Part shown: piece by piece, positions 34,431 through 43,083 of the stretch | How the letters are laid out: every line of letters starts with the position of its first letter | Position numbering within the stretch: the first letter of the stretch is position 1 | Origin: Saezia sanguinis | Lineage (GTDB): Bacteria; Pseudomonadota; Gammaproteobacteria; Burkholderiales; Burkholderiaceae_C | Reading direction: 5' to 3' | DNA length: 64,000 bases | Assembly: GCF_003991585.1 (NCBI RefSeq) | Contig: NZ_PQSP01000004.1 | Location: forward strand, 124,001-188,000 | The notes under the pieces: generated by a model | What the model was told of the DNA's origin: nothing | Database searches by the model: none | Seen by the model: only the letters and a program-made list of their open reading frames with translations | Made by a program: the position numbers and the translations under genes

Positions 34431-35951
34431 ATGACTGTAACCACCGACATTTGTAAAGCCGGGCCGTATGAGGGCGATGGTGTAACGGCTGTGTTTGCGG
34501 TGAATTTCCGATTTCTGGATGCTGCACACCTGCACGTATGGTATGAACAGGAGCAGCACAAAACCGTGCTGGTGCTGGGGCGTGACTATACCGTGGCAGG
34601 CGTCGGGCAGCCAGAAGGACAGATTCACTTGTCGCAGCCTTTGGCTGTTGGGCAAGCACTGATGATTCGCCGCGAAGTGCCGGTGACACAACTGGCTGAT
34701 TATGTGCAGGGAGATGCTTTTCCGGCAGAAAGCCACGAAATGGCGCTGGATAAACTGACCATGATTGCGCAGCAGCTTAAAGACGGCGTAGACCGCGCCG
34801 TGAAAACAGCCGATGGTGAGGAGCAGCAGCCTGTTGAATTACCTGCCCTGAATGACCGCAAAAACAAGCTGCTGGGATTTGACGGACAGGGGTTGCCTGA
34901 AAGCGTGACGATTGGCAGCGGGTTGAAGCTGGCAGAACAAATGCTGATGGTGAAGCCAGGCATGGGTATTGTCAGCAATGAAGCCGGCGTGAGTGTGCTC
35001 ATTGGTGACGGGCTGGGTATGTTTGACAATGCAGTGGTTGTGAAGCTGGGTAAAGGGCTTGAGTTTGACGAGCAGGCCAGAGCGCAGGTGCAGGAGGAGC
35101 TGATCAAATCGGTCAGCTCCGGCAGTGCAAGCATTATCGAACTGAAAGGGCTGATTGCGCATTTGACGCAGCGTGTAGAGGATCTTGAAACAGGAGAGGG
35201 GGGCGAAGTGGCTATATATATTGGAGACGGCATCAGGTACGATGCACAGGGACGGCTGACCGTGAAACCGGGGCTGGGCATTCAGGTGGATGCTGATGGC
35301 GTGAGCGTGATTCTGGGTGAGGGGCTGGAGGCCGGTGATCAGGGCCAGGTGCAGGTGAGCCAGGCTTTGCGCGAAAGTGTGAGCCAGTTGAGTGGGCAGA
35401 TGACCCAGGTAACAGCAGGCACAACTTTTCCTTTTAACCAGGATGTGTGCGCAGAAATCGGAGGCTATGCCAAAGGGGCGGTGTTGTTGGGCGCTGATGG
35501 GGTGACTTTGTGGCAAAGCATGGTGGATGCCAATATGACAGACCCGGATTCAGGTAGCGCCAATGGATGGATCAAGGTGGTGAATGAGGGCAGATTGGCA
35601 CAGTATTTGTCAGACCGTTTTGCCATTATTTATCCGAATGGTGGGAGTGCAGCGAATCCGGCGAATGTAACAATCAATCAAAGCTATACGATGCCAAATC
35701 CATTCCCAGGTCGAAACATCGATTTACGAATTCAATTGCTGTTTGGTGGCGATTGGGGAACTGTTTCTGCTTACTACTTGTATCCAAGCGGGGGTGTCGG
35801 TATTGTGGCGGATGTTGTTAATGATGTGTTGCGCATTCAGACAGGTAGCAATGGCCTGTTTGGATCTGCTGCAGGTACACTTAATGTCTTTAAAAATGGC
35901 TCAGCAACAACGACCGCTCCATGTAGGATCCAAGTGTGGGTTGTGGATTGA
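34431..35951 (+). CDS. Tail fibre protein 1 (T7 gp17-like N-terminus)
   Basis: A 506-residue protein. The first 150 residues are the tail-attachment domain found in T7-like fibres (GVTAVFAVNFRFLDAAHLHV, then VPVTQLADYVQGDAFPAESH). The shaft has repeats of the type GDGIRYDAQGRLTVKPGLGI and ADGVSVILGEGLEAGDQGQV, reminiscent of triple beta-spiral fibres, with a short coiled coil between (LIAHLTQRVEDLE). The tip (from about residue 400) differs from that of fibre 2 and probably binds the receptor. It is closed by its own terminator. Confidence 0.87.
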   Translation: MTVTTDICKAGPYEGDGVTAVFAVNFRFLDAAHLHVWYEQEQHKTVLVLGRDYTVAGVGQPEGQIHLSQPLAVGQALMIRREVPVTQLADYVQGDAFPAESHEMALDKLTMIAQQLKDGVDRAVKTADGEEQQPVELPALNDRKNKLLGFDGQGLPESVTIGSGLKLAEQMLMVKPGMGIVSNEAGVSVLIGDGLGMFDNAVVVKLGKGLEFDEQARAQVQEELIKSVSSGSASIIELKGLIAHLTQRVEDLETGEGGEVAIYIGDGIRYDAQGRLTVKPGLGIQVDADGVSVILGEGLEAGDQGQVQVSQALRESVSQLSGQMTQVTAGTTFPFNQDVCAEIGGYAKGAVLLGADGVTLWQSMVDANMTDPDSGSANGWIKVVNEGRLAQYLSDRFAIIYPNGGSAANPANVTINQSYTMPNPFPGRNIDLRIQLLFGGDWGTVSAYYLYPSGGVGIVADVVNDVLRIQTGSNGLFGSAAGTLNVFKNGSATTTAPCRIQVWVVD

Positions 35952-36068
35952 GTTTTATCTGTGCCACTTGCTGTATTGGTTTTTGAATGGCAGAGAAATT
36001 TAGATCAGCAAGTTGTGTCGGATTTAGATTTTCCTTTTTATGTAAATGCCATCTATTAAACAATGTAC

Positions 36069-36091
36069 AAGCCACCTTCTAGGTGGCTTTC
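36069..36091 (+). terminator. Terminator between the two tail fibre genes
   Basis: Nine-base-pair stem AAGCCACCT/AGGTGGCTT with loop TCT and a short T tail. It lies about 120 bases after fibre 1 and just before promoter P5. Confidence 0.8.
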
Positions 36092-36145
36092 TCATCGTAT
36101 AACTGAAAATGGTTATACAGGTATCAATGAAAAAAATCTGGATTG

Positions 36146-36175
36146 TTCACATAAATCACCATGCTCCTGCTAACC
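36146..36175 (+). promoter_or_regulatory. Putative phage late promoter P5 (TTCACA-N18-CTAACC)
   Basis: TTCACA at 36146-36151, 18 bases, CTAACC at 36170-36175, 42 bases before tail fibre 2. The sequence after it (CCTGTAGCACACAGG) resembles the region after P4 (CCCGTAGCACAGAGG), so this leader was duplicated together with the fibre gene. Confidence 0.65.
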
Positions 36176-36217
36176 TCTGATCCTGTAGCACACAGGGTAT
36201 AGAAAAGAGGATAGAGG

Positions 36218-37990
36218 ATGACCGTTAGTATAACCAGCAGCCAGGTCGGGCCTTACAGGGGCGATGACATTTCTACCGTGTTTGCCGTTGGATTTCCTTT
36301 TTTGGAAAACGAGCATTTACATGTGGTAATGACAGACGCAGCAAATGAAGTTTGCCTGGTGCCAGACGTTGATTACCATGTTATTGCGGCAGAGGCTGGT
36401 GATGGTCAAGTCGAACTGGTGCAGCCTTTGGCTGTAGGCAAAATGCTGACAATTTCGCGCAAGGTGCCTGTAACACAACTGGTGAATTATGTGCAGGGAG
36501 ACGTTTTTCCTGCCAAACAGCATGAAGTGGCGCTGGATAAGCTTACGATGATCGCGCAGGAACTGGCGTATGAGGTTGGACGGGCAGTCAAGTTGCCTGA
36601 TACTGATGAAGGCGAGTTTGTACTGCCGTCTGTCAGCCAGAGAAAAAATGCATTGCTGGGGTTTGATACCGGTGGATTGCCGCAGGCTATCAAAGTAGGG
36701 GATGGACTGATCACTGCGCAACATATGCTGATGGTCAACGCGAATATAGGCATTATCAGCAATGCAGCGGGTGTCAGCCTACTTATTGGTGATGGACTGG
36801 GGGCATATAACAGTGCCGTTGTGGTCAAGCCCGGTGAAGGGCTTGACTTTGATGCACAGGCCCAGCTACGGCTGAAAACAGAGCTGCTGAATGCGATTAA
36901 CAGAAATGCAGCGACCCTAGTTGACTTACGGGGCTTGCTGAGTAATTTAATGAGGCGTATTACTAATCTTGAGATAGGAGGGGGTACAGAAGTGACAATT
37001 TATATTGGAGATGGTTTGCGTTATGACGAGGATGGTAACCTGACTGTTAAGCCAGGCGTGGGTATTGAGGTGAATGTGGATGGTGTCAATGTGCTCTTAG
37101 GAGACGGGCTGGAGGTTGGTGCACAGGGCCAGATGCAGGTGAGTCAGACTTTGCGTGAGGGTATCAGCCAAATGCAGAGAAATGTCAATGCTGGGGTCAG
37201 CGTACCTTTCAACCAGGAGCTTTGTGCAGAGATTGGGGGATATCCTAAAGGATCTGTGCTGCTGGGTGCTGACGGTGTGACATTGTGGCAGAACACGGTA
37301 GATGCCAATATGACTGATCCGGATTCTGAAGAAGCGAGTGGATGGACTAAAGTTAACAAATCCTTTTCTATGAATATTCAGGTATTTACTTCATCTGGAA
37401 TATACAAACCATCTGGCGGCATGGTTTGTATTGTTGTTGAAGCGTTGGGCGGAGGTGGCGGAGGTGGGCAGACTGCTGCTGGACCCAATGTTGCCAATGT
37501 AGGTGGCGGCGGTGGGGCTGGAGGATACTGCCGCAAATTATTTACAAAGGCTGAAATTAGTGCAAATGTAAGCGTTATCATTGGTGCAGGAGGGACTTCA
37601 AATTTAAGTGGCAGCACAACGACATTTTTAACATTGACCGCAAATGGCGGAGGCAATGGTTCCCAAGGTTCATCAGCAGTTATTGGGTCTGCAGCAGCAG
37701 GAACAGGAGGATCGGCAACAGGTGGAGATATTAATATCCCCGGCGAAAGTGGTGGGGTCGGTTGGTGGCCTGCTGAGGTGACTGGAGTATCTGGTGTGGG
37801 GGCTCATTCAAAATACGGCAGAGGAGGGCAGGCACGTGTCGTTAATTCGGGATTGGCACTTGCGGGGATGAGTGCATCAGGCTATGGGGCTGGTGGGGCA
37901 GGTGCAGCGGTTTCAGGCAATACGACAATCACTACAGGCGGTTCGGGTTCATCAGGAATCGTTATCGTGACTGAATACATTTTTGCTTAA
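36218..37990 (+). CDS. Tail fibre protein 2 with glycine-rich tip
   Basis: A 590-residue paralogue of fibre 1. The attachment domain (DISTVFAVGFPFLENEHLHV) and the shaft (YIGDGLRYDEDGNLTVKPG, then GIEVNVDGVNVLLGDGLEVG) run in parallel with fibre 1 up to about residue 380. The tip is different: a glycine-rich domain with GGGGGGGQTAAGPNVANVG, then GGGGAGGYCRKLF and many further Gly clusters. Glycine-rich loops of this kind form receptor-binding tips in several phage adhesins. Its 3' end overlaps the convergent membrane protein gene by 29 bases. Confidence 0.87.
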   Translation: MTVSITSSQVGPYRGDDISTVFAVGFPFLENEHLHVVMTDAANEVCLVPDVDYHVIAAEAGDGQVELVQPLAVGKMLTISRKVPVTQLVNYVQGDVFPAKQHEVALDKLTMIAQELAYEVGRAVKLPDTDEGEFVLPSVSQRKNALLGFDTGGLPQAIKVGDGLITAQHMLMVNANIGIISNAAGVSLLIGDGLGAYNSAVVVKPGEGLDFDAQAQLRLKTELLNAINRNAATLVDLRGLLSNLMRRITNLEIGGGTEVTIYIGDGLRYDEDGNLTVKPGVGIEVNVDGVNVLLGDGLEVGAQGQMQVSQTLREGISQMQRNVNAGVSVPFNQELCAEIGGYPKGSVLLGADGVTLWQNTVDANMTDPDSEEASGWTKVNKSFSMNIQVFTSSGIYKPSGGMVCIVVEALGGGGGGGQTAAGPNVANVGGGGGAGGYCRKLFTKAEISANVSVIIGAGGTSNLSGSTTTFLTLTANGGGNGSQGSSAVIGSAAAGTGGSATGGDINIPGESGGVGWWPAEVTGVSGVGAHSKYGRGGQARVVNSGLALAGMSASGYGAGGAGAAVSGNTTITTGGSGSSGIVIVTEYIFA

Positions 37991-39524
37991 AACAATTCAT
38001 GTAAATAATCACAGCACCAACAGTAAATGCATAGCCGTTGAGATAGCTAAGAAAATAATACATGAACATGGTTCCTGGAGCGGTTAAGAATACAAGCATA
38101 ACCGTTCCAATAATGACTGAGAATCCAAAAAATGCAATATAGTTTCGTTTGATCAGGCTGATCAATATAAGTAAGCTTAATAGCACAATTGGAATAAGAT
38201 GATTATTAAAAAAGAAGCTTATGGGAGTTTCCGCAAGTATTAGACAGCTAATAGTATTTTCTCTCAATGACTTGTTTAAAAAATCAGAAACTGAGTTTTC
38301 AAACAAGTGGTGGTATGTTTTCCAAAGTGAATAACCATCACGATATATAGTATTGTGCGAATTATTGTTAGGCTCTAAAAATGTATCTAATCTTTCTTGA
38401 ATAAAGGTTGTCGGGTATGTCTTGATCAAGTTGAAATATGCACGTAAAAAATGCCTTCTTGCACGTGGTGATTCATAGTAAGCAGGTTTAATGATGTTGG
38501 GTTGTATTATTAAAACCATTGGTTTTTGTCCATGTGCAAATTGGTCAATATCTAATACCGCAGCAATGCTTGCAAGCAAATCCTGGCGGCCTTCCTCTCT
38601 GGCTTTCAAGACCAGAGGGTGCAAAGGATCAATGACAGTAGTCATGGCATAAAAGTAAGGGATCTTCTCGTCATGCAGCGCAAGCAGGCTTTTTTGGGTG
38701 TACTGTGAGACTGAGGTTAAAAGTACGGTTGCTACAATGAATACCATCTTGACACCTCTGGTGGACAGGTGTCTGAACCCAACCAGAAACATCAGGATGG
38801 ATGCCAGCGCAATTAAAAAGCCTTCGGTTCTCAAGGTGCAAGCCAAGGCAGTGATAAAGGCGAAAAACAGGGCGGCAGAAAGCGGGATGTTTTTACGCTC
38901 CCATGCCTTAAATAAATACCTGGTAAATAGGAACAAAACCAGATATGCAAACACTGTGGCCCGTAAAATGAATGAGTCCTGTAGCAGGATATTGGGTAAA
39001 AGGAAAGGGATATAAGCGCAGGCAGCGGCTATTTTGGAATGACCGCAAACGGTATAAATGCAGTACACAAAGTAGCCCACAATCAGAGAAATAATTACCA
39101 ATTGCAGGATGTTGATACTGACGGGTGTAGGAAAAATAAATACGGCGCAGTAATAAAAAGCGTGTGTCAGAAAGTGCTGCCAGGCATTGAATTCCATGCG
39201 GCGCACCTGTACTAAAAGTTCAAATGCATCAGCTCCCCAAAAGCCGGGCCAGATCAGCAGCAAAAGCAACATGCAGATCGCGAAATAGATACTGGCAAAA
39301 GCAATGAATTGACGGTATTCAGGCTCTTTCAGGTAGCGGCGAATCATGTAGGCGATGATTTGCCAGAACATCACCAGAAATAGAAGTTTTGAGGCGATTA
39401 AAAAAGGGTTTTCAATGGTCGGTTGGCTATAGAAATCGACCTCAAAGTAAAAGGACAGGCCCCAGTGGACTAATGCCACAAGCAATGCAATCGGTATACT
39501 GATGTTGTTTTTAAGCCATGCCAT
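37962..39524 (-). CDS. Polytopic membrane protein, GT-C-like (surface polysaccharide cargo)
   Basis: A 520-residue protein with GGAG six bases before the start. About 10-12 membrane segments are visible, with a loop near residues 90-110 (WPGFWGADAFELLVQVRRME) that carries the conserved acidic position often seen in the first loop of GT-C-type transferases. A large soluble loop (about residues 290-420) follows, then a hydrophobic C-terminus. It is paralogous to the broken gene upstream. Phages often carry such proteins to change host O-antigen, so seroconversion is likely but unproven. It is more AT-rich than the virion genes. Confidence 0.75.
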   Translation of the reverse strand: MAWLKNNISIPIALLVALVHWGLSFYFEVDFYSQPTIENPFLIASKLLFLVMFWQIIAYMIRRYLKEPEYRQFIAFASIYFAICMLLLLLIWPGFWGADAFELLVQVRRMEFNAWQHFLTHAFYYCAVFIFPTPVSINILQLVIISLIVGYFVYCIYTVCGHSKIAAACAYIPFLLPNILLQDSFILRATVFAYLVLFLFTRYLFKAWERKNIPLSAALFFAFITALACTLRTEGFLIALASILMFLVGFRHLSTRGVKMVFIVATVLLTSVSQYTQKSLLALHDEKIPYFYAMTTVIDPLHPLVLKAREEGRQDLLASIAAVLDIDQFAHGQKPMVLIIQPNIIKPAYYESPRARRHFLRAYFNLIKTYPTTFIQERLDTFLEPNNNSHNTIYRDGYSLWKTYHHLFENSVSDFLNKSLRENTISCLILAETPISFFFNNHLIPIVLLSLLILISLIKRNYIAFFGFSVIIGTVMLVFLTAPGTMFMYYFLSYLNGYAFTVGAVIIYMNCFKQKCIQSR

Positions 39525-39671
39525 GATGTCTCCGCGTCGCAGGGGATTATACCCCTTGGAAGTAGGTGGCTGGTGCGGTAGCTGGGGTGGCTGATAATCT
39601 TATTATTATTTGGACAAGTGATGATAGGCTGTTTGGGGCGGTATGAGGTTTGGGTACGATGACTGCAAGGA

Positions 39672-41257
39672 TCAATACAGCGCTTTGTCGGATCCGGTTT
39701 TGGAGGGCAAGCATATCATGTTGGTCAATTTGTAGATTATCAAAATGGCTGCAACAAAAAAAGCTGCATATCCAAACAGGTAAACTGAAAAGTAATACAT
39801 AAAGAAGCCGGTTTGTGCTGCGAGAAATGCCAGGACTGCCATAGGCAGGGGGCATATGACACATAGAAGGGTCTTGTATTGCTTCAGTATCAATAAAACA
39901 AGCGACAAAAATACGATAAGTCCAAGTGGAATCAATATGTTATGAAAAAATGCCCGTGCCGTTTTGCTGGTTTGCAGGGCAATGAATTGGAGCGTTCTGT
40001 CTCTTGTTTTCGGTGAAAGATAGTCAGAAAGCCCGCCTTTGAAAACAGTGTCATAAACTTCAGATGGGGCTGAGCCGGCGGTGTACCCGACCGTTTCTGT
40101 TACGACGATTGGCGTTTGGCCAAATTGAAAGGTTGCCCACCGGTCTTTGATGAATACGTCCGGGTATGTGTAAATCAGTTTGAGAAGTGCGTGATATAAG
40201 TCGCTTTTGTCGGCTTCATAAAAGCCTTCCCTGATCAGATCGGTGTGCCAGTATGCATAGGCACCACTGACGTCTTTGAAGTTGGAAACACGAAGGTATT
40301 TGTCAATGTCTTCTATCAAGTCGGTCCTGTTGTCCTGCATTGCCTTGTTGACTAAGGACCCCAAAGGTTCGGTGTAAGTGGTCAGAATGTATTTCTGATG
40401 GTCAATTGGCCCCATGATTTTGGATTGCGGGTAATTGACAATCAGGAAGAGAATGGCTGTAAGTATCGGGAAAAGTGTTTTTTGGAACCGGGTTGAGGTT
40501 TTCCAAAAAATGATAATAAACAGAATTGGAATGGCAACCAGAAAGTAGACACCTTCACCGCGAATGGTGGAGATAAGGGCAGTGAGTATGGATAGCGCAA
40601 TGAACAGCTTGGAGGTAACGTTTTTTGTCGGCTGATTGATTTGATTAAAATGACAAGTAAAAGCAGGACAATATAAGCAAAGAGGGTTGCCCGCAGCGGA
40701 AAGTAGTTTTGCGCCAGGACTGACGGGAAGATAAATGGAATGTAAGCCAGCCATGCCAGCTTGCTGCGATGGATTGTCTCAGATATAGAGTAGACAAAAT
40801 AGCCAACAATCAGTGACAGGCATGCCAGTTGGAGAATGATGACACTTACCGGGCTTGGCAAAAGCAGCGTGGCGTAGTAATAGAACCATATCATCAGGTA
40901 ATGGTGCCATGCATATTGTTCAAAGTTTCTGACAACGCCGATGAGCCCCATTTTTTCCCAGCCCCAATTTCCGGGCCATATCATCAGCAGCACGACCATT
41001 GAAAAGAGAAAGTAAATAGCGGAAAAATGGATAAAGCGGCGGTAGTCGGCTTCGCGCTTGTACCGCCTGAACATGTAGGCTGCAATTTGCCAGAAGCTGA
41101 ATATGACGATGATTTTGGCTACGGTGAAGGTTTTGCTCTCGAGCGTAGAGCGTATGAACAGGTCTTTTTCAAAGAAAAAGGTGACATACCAGTGAACCAA
41201 AGCAATGAACAGTGCTTTTTTATGAATAGTGTCTGATAACCATGTTCGCAGTCGCAT
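39672..41257 (-). pseudogene. Frameshifted paralogue of the GT-C-like membrane protein
   Basis: Two overlapping frames together cover one protein of about 528 residues that parallels the 520-residue neighbour. The N-terminal part runs from 41257 (ALVHWYVTFFFEKDLF, WPGNWGWEKMGL) and the C-terminal part ends at 39672. The frames meet at an A6 tract on the minus strand (T6 at 40621-40626): RQK in the first frame continues as NVTSKLFIALS in the other, one base back. A seventh A, or a -1 slip on the A tract, restores the full protein. It may be a mutation, a sequencing error, or a phase-variable or slippage switch. Confidence 0.8.
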
Positions 41258-41373
41258 AATTTCTGGTATGTCGGGATGATGTGCTCCAAGTGGAGCTTAA
41301 GCCGCCAAGGTGTTTCAATATGAAGAAAAGATTATACCGATTCTGCCGATCAAAATATAAAGGCGCTTGTATA

Positions 41374-41403
41374 TTCAAAAAGGTGGTGCTGCAACGTTAT
41401 AAT
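41374..41403 (+). promoter_or_regulatory. Candidate promoter of the polysaccharide operon
   Basis: TTCAAA at 41374-41379, an 18-base spacer and a perfect TATAAT at 41398-41403, about 57 bases before the GT2 gene. A TTGACA at 41411 has no matching -10 element. Confidence 0.45.
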
Positions 41404-41459
41404 CATTTACTTGACAGTGAATCTGCCTATTCACGTAGCTGCGAGGAGACGGTGCTTTT

Positions 41460-42275
41460 ATGCCAAATATCATGGTTTTTATTCCTGCCTATCGGTGCGA
41501 GGCACAAATTGGGCGGGTGTTGAATCAGTTTCCACCCGAAGTTGCCAAATATTTCAGTGAAATTGTGGTGGTTGAGAACCGCAGCCCTGATGGAACACTG
41601 GAGGCAGCCAAAAAGGGGCTGCAGCAGATTCAGGGGTGTAAAACCACGCTGTTGAGAAACGATGAAAATTACAGTCTGGGTGGCTCTCATAAGGTGGCGT
41701 TTAATTATTGCCTTGAACAAGGACATGATTACCTGGTGGTGTTGCACGGCGATGACCAGGGCAGCATACAGGATTTGCTGCCGTTGCTGGAGCGTCAGGA
41801 GTACGAGCAATACGATAATCTGTTGGGGGCCCGGTTTGCTAAAGGTTCAGTCCTGGAGGGGTATTCAACTTTCAGAACGGTTGGCAATGTCGCGTTTAAC
41901 AAGATGATTTCGCTGGTGACGCGCGCTCAGGTGCTGGATATGGGCTCCGGGCTGAACATGTATAGCGCCCGGTTTTTGAAACCCCGGTTTTACATGGGTT
42001 TCCCGGATGACCTGACGTTCAATGTATATATGCTGTACTACAGTATCTGGAAAAAGGTGCCGATGAAGTTTTTCCCATTGACGTGGCGGGAGGATGACCA
42101 GGTTTCAAATGCCAAGATTTTCCGCCAGGGGTGGCGTCTGCTGGGGCTGACATGGCAGTATATGCGGGATTCGCAAACGCTTTTCTCAAGCATACACCAG
42201 CCCAGTAAACCGCAATATACGTCCCAGTCTATTCCTCTGGCAGGTTCTCTGGCTGAGACAAGTTCTGCATTGTAA
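41460..42275 (+). CDS. Family 2 glycosyltransferase
   Basis: A 271-residue GT-A-fold enzyme with GAGGAG upstream. The N-terminus MPNIMVFIPAYRCEAQIGRV and the block IVVVENRSPDGTLEAA bind the nucleotide sugar; the DxD-type motif is VVLHGDDQGS near residues 96-105. There is no C-terminal membrane pair as in GtrB or DPM1, so it may act on a lipid-linked or soluble acceptor. It is the first gene of a five-gene plus-strand operon (41460-46146) with short gaps, pointing to surface polysaccharide modification. Confidence 0.88.
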   Translation: MPNIMVFIPAYRCEAQIGRVLNQFPPEVAKYFSEIVVVENRSPDGTLEAAKKGLQQIQGCKTTLLRNDENYSLGGSHKVAFNYCLEQGHDYLVVLHGDDQGSIQDLLPLLERQEYEQYDNLLGARFAKGSVLEGYSTFRTVGNVAFNKMISLVTRAQVLDMGSGLNMYSARFLKPRFYMGFPDDLTFNVYMLYYSIWKKVPMKFFPLTWREDDQVSNAKIFRQGWRLLGLTWQYMRDSQTLFSSIHQPSKPQYTSQSIPLAGSLAETSSAL

Positions 42276-42285
42276 AGAGTATCTG

Positions 42286-43074
42286 ATGGAACAGCAGCTT
42301 TCATTGTGGGTGTGTTGGGGATTTGCTCTACTGTTCATGCTGGTGGCAACGGCTGTGCGTGCAGCGCGGTTGTATATCAGTCTGGGGGTCTTGCGCCCTT
42401 CTTTGTTTCGCACCAATACGATTCATTTTGTCGGGGCGGCGCTGGGCTATCTGATCGGGGCCTTTGTGTATGAGCTCACCGTCATTGTTCTTTGTGCTTA
42501 CAAGGATCGCAGCAAGGCGGTGCCAACGCTGCTGGCTTTGATATTGGTTCGCATTTTTGACGCATTCATTCTGGTTGTGGTGATATTCTTCTTTACCACA
42601 CTGTCGGATTCACGCATTCTGTTTTTTGCTTTGCTGCTGTTGCTAGCGTTGATGTGGGGCATTATGTTTGCGCTGTCTCCTATTTTGAGGCGGTTGGAGC
42701 GAAACCTGCTGGAGCTCAACCGGGTCAACAGGAAAGATGCCTGGTTTTTAAGGCAGTCTTACCAACTGCGCCAAAGCCTCAACAAGCTGCCCTGGGAGAA
42801 AAAGGGCACGATCAGCATGGTGTTGTCTTTATCCGTTATCGGCTGGGTGTTCGAGTGGATGGCTGTTGCATTGGTTATCCCTGTCAGCGGGGATGCCGTT
42901 GCGGTCATCATCAACCGGGTGGGCGGCAGCTTTGGCATAGCGCTGGGTGTTAATGCGACACAGGTTTATAACTGTCTGATGCTGGTTGTTTATGTGGCAG
43001 CCGTACTTTTGGTCATGCTGAGTATTGTGCGCTGGCTTAAAAAAGACCGTCAGGCGTGCTCTTTTAGAGATTGA
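42286..43074 (+). CDS. LPG_synthase_TM-like (UPF0104) membrane protein
   Basis: A 262-residue protein with about six to seven membrane segments. It shows the features of the lysylphosphatidylglycerol-synthase transmembrane family: AARLYISLGVLRPSLFRTNT near residues 25-45, VGAALGYLIGAFVYE, and RIFDAFILVVVIFFFTTLS. Such proteins often accompany glycosyltransferases and are thought to move or present lipid-linked substrates. It begins 10 bases after the GT2 stop. Confidence 0.72.
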   Translation: MEQQLSLWVCWGFALLFMLVATAVRAARLYISLGVLRPSLFRTNTIHFVGAALGYLIGAFVYELTVIVLCAYKDRSKAVPTLLALILVRIFDAFILVVVIFFFTTLSDSRILFFALLLLLALMWGIMFALSPILRRLERNLLELNRVNRKDAWFLRQSYQLRQSLNKLPWEKKGTISMVLSLSVIGWVFEWMAVALVIPVSGDAVAVIINRVGGSFGIALGVNATQVYNCLMLVVYVAAVLLVMLSIVRWLKKDRQACSFRD

Positions 43075-43083
43075 GTTGATGAG

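Noticed and set aside
34431..37990. Diversity-generating retroelement, as known from BPP-1
   Set aside because: No reverse transcriptase and no template/variable repeat pair near the fibre genes.
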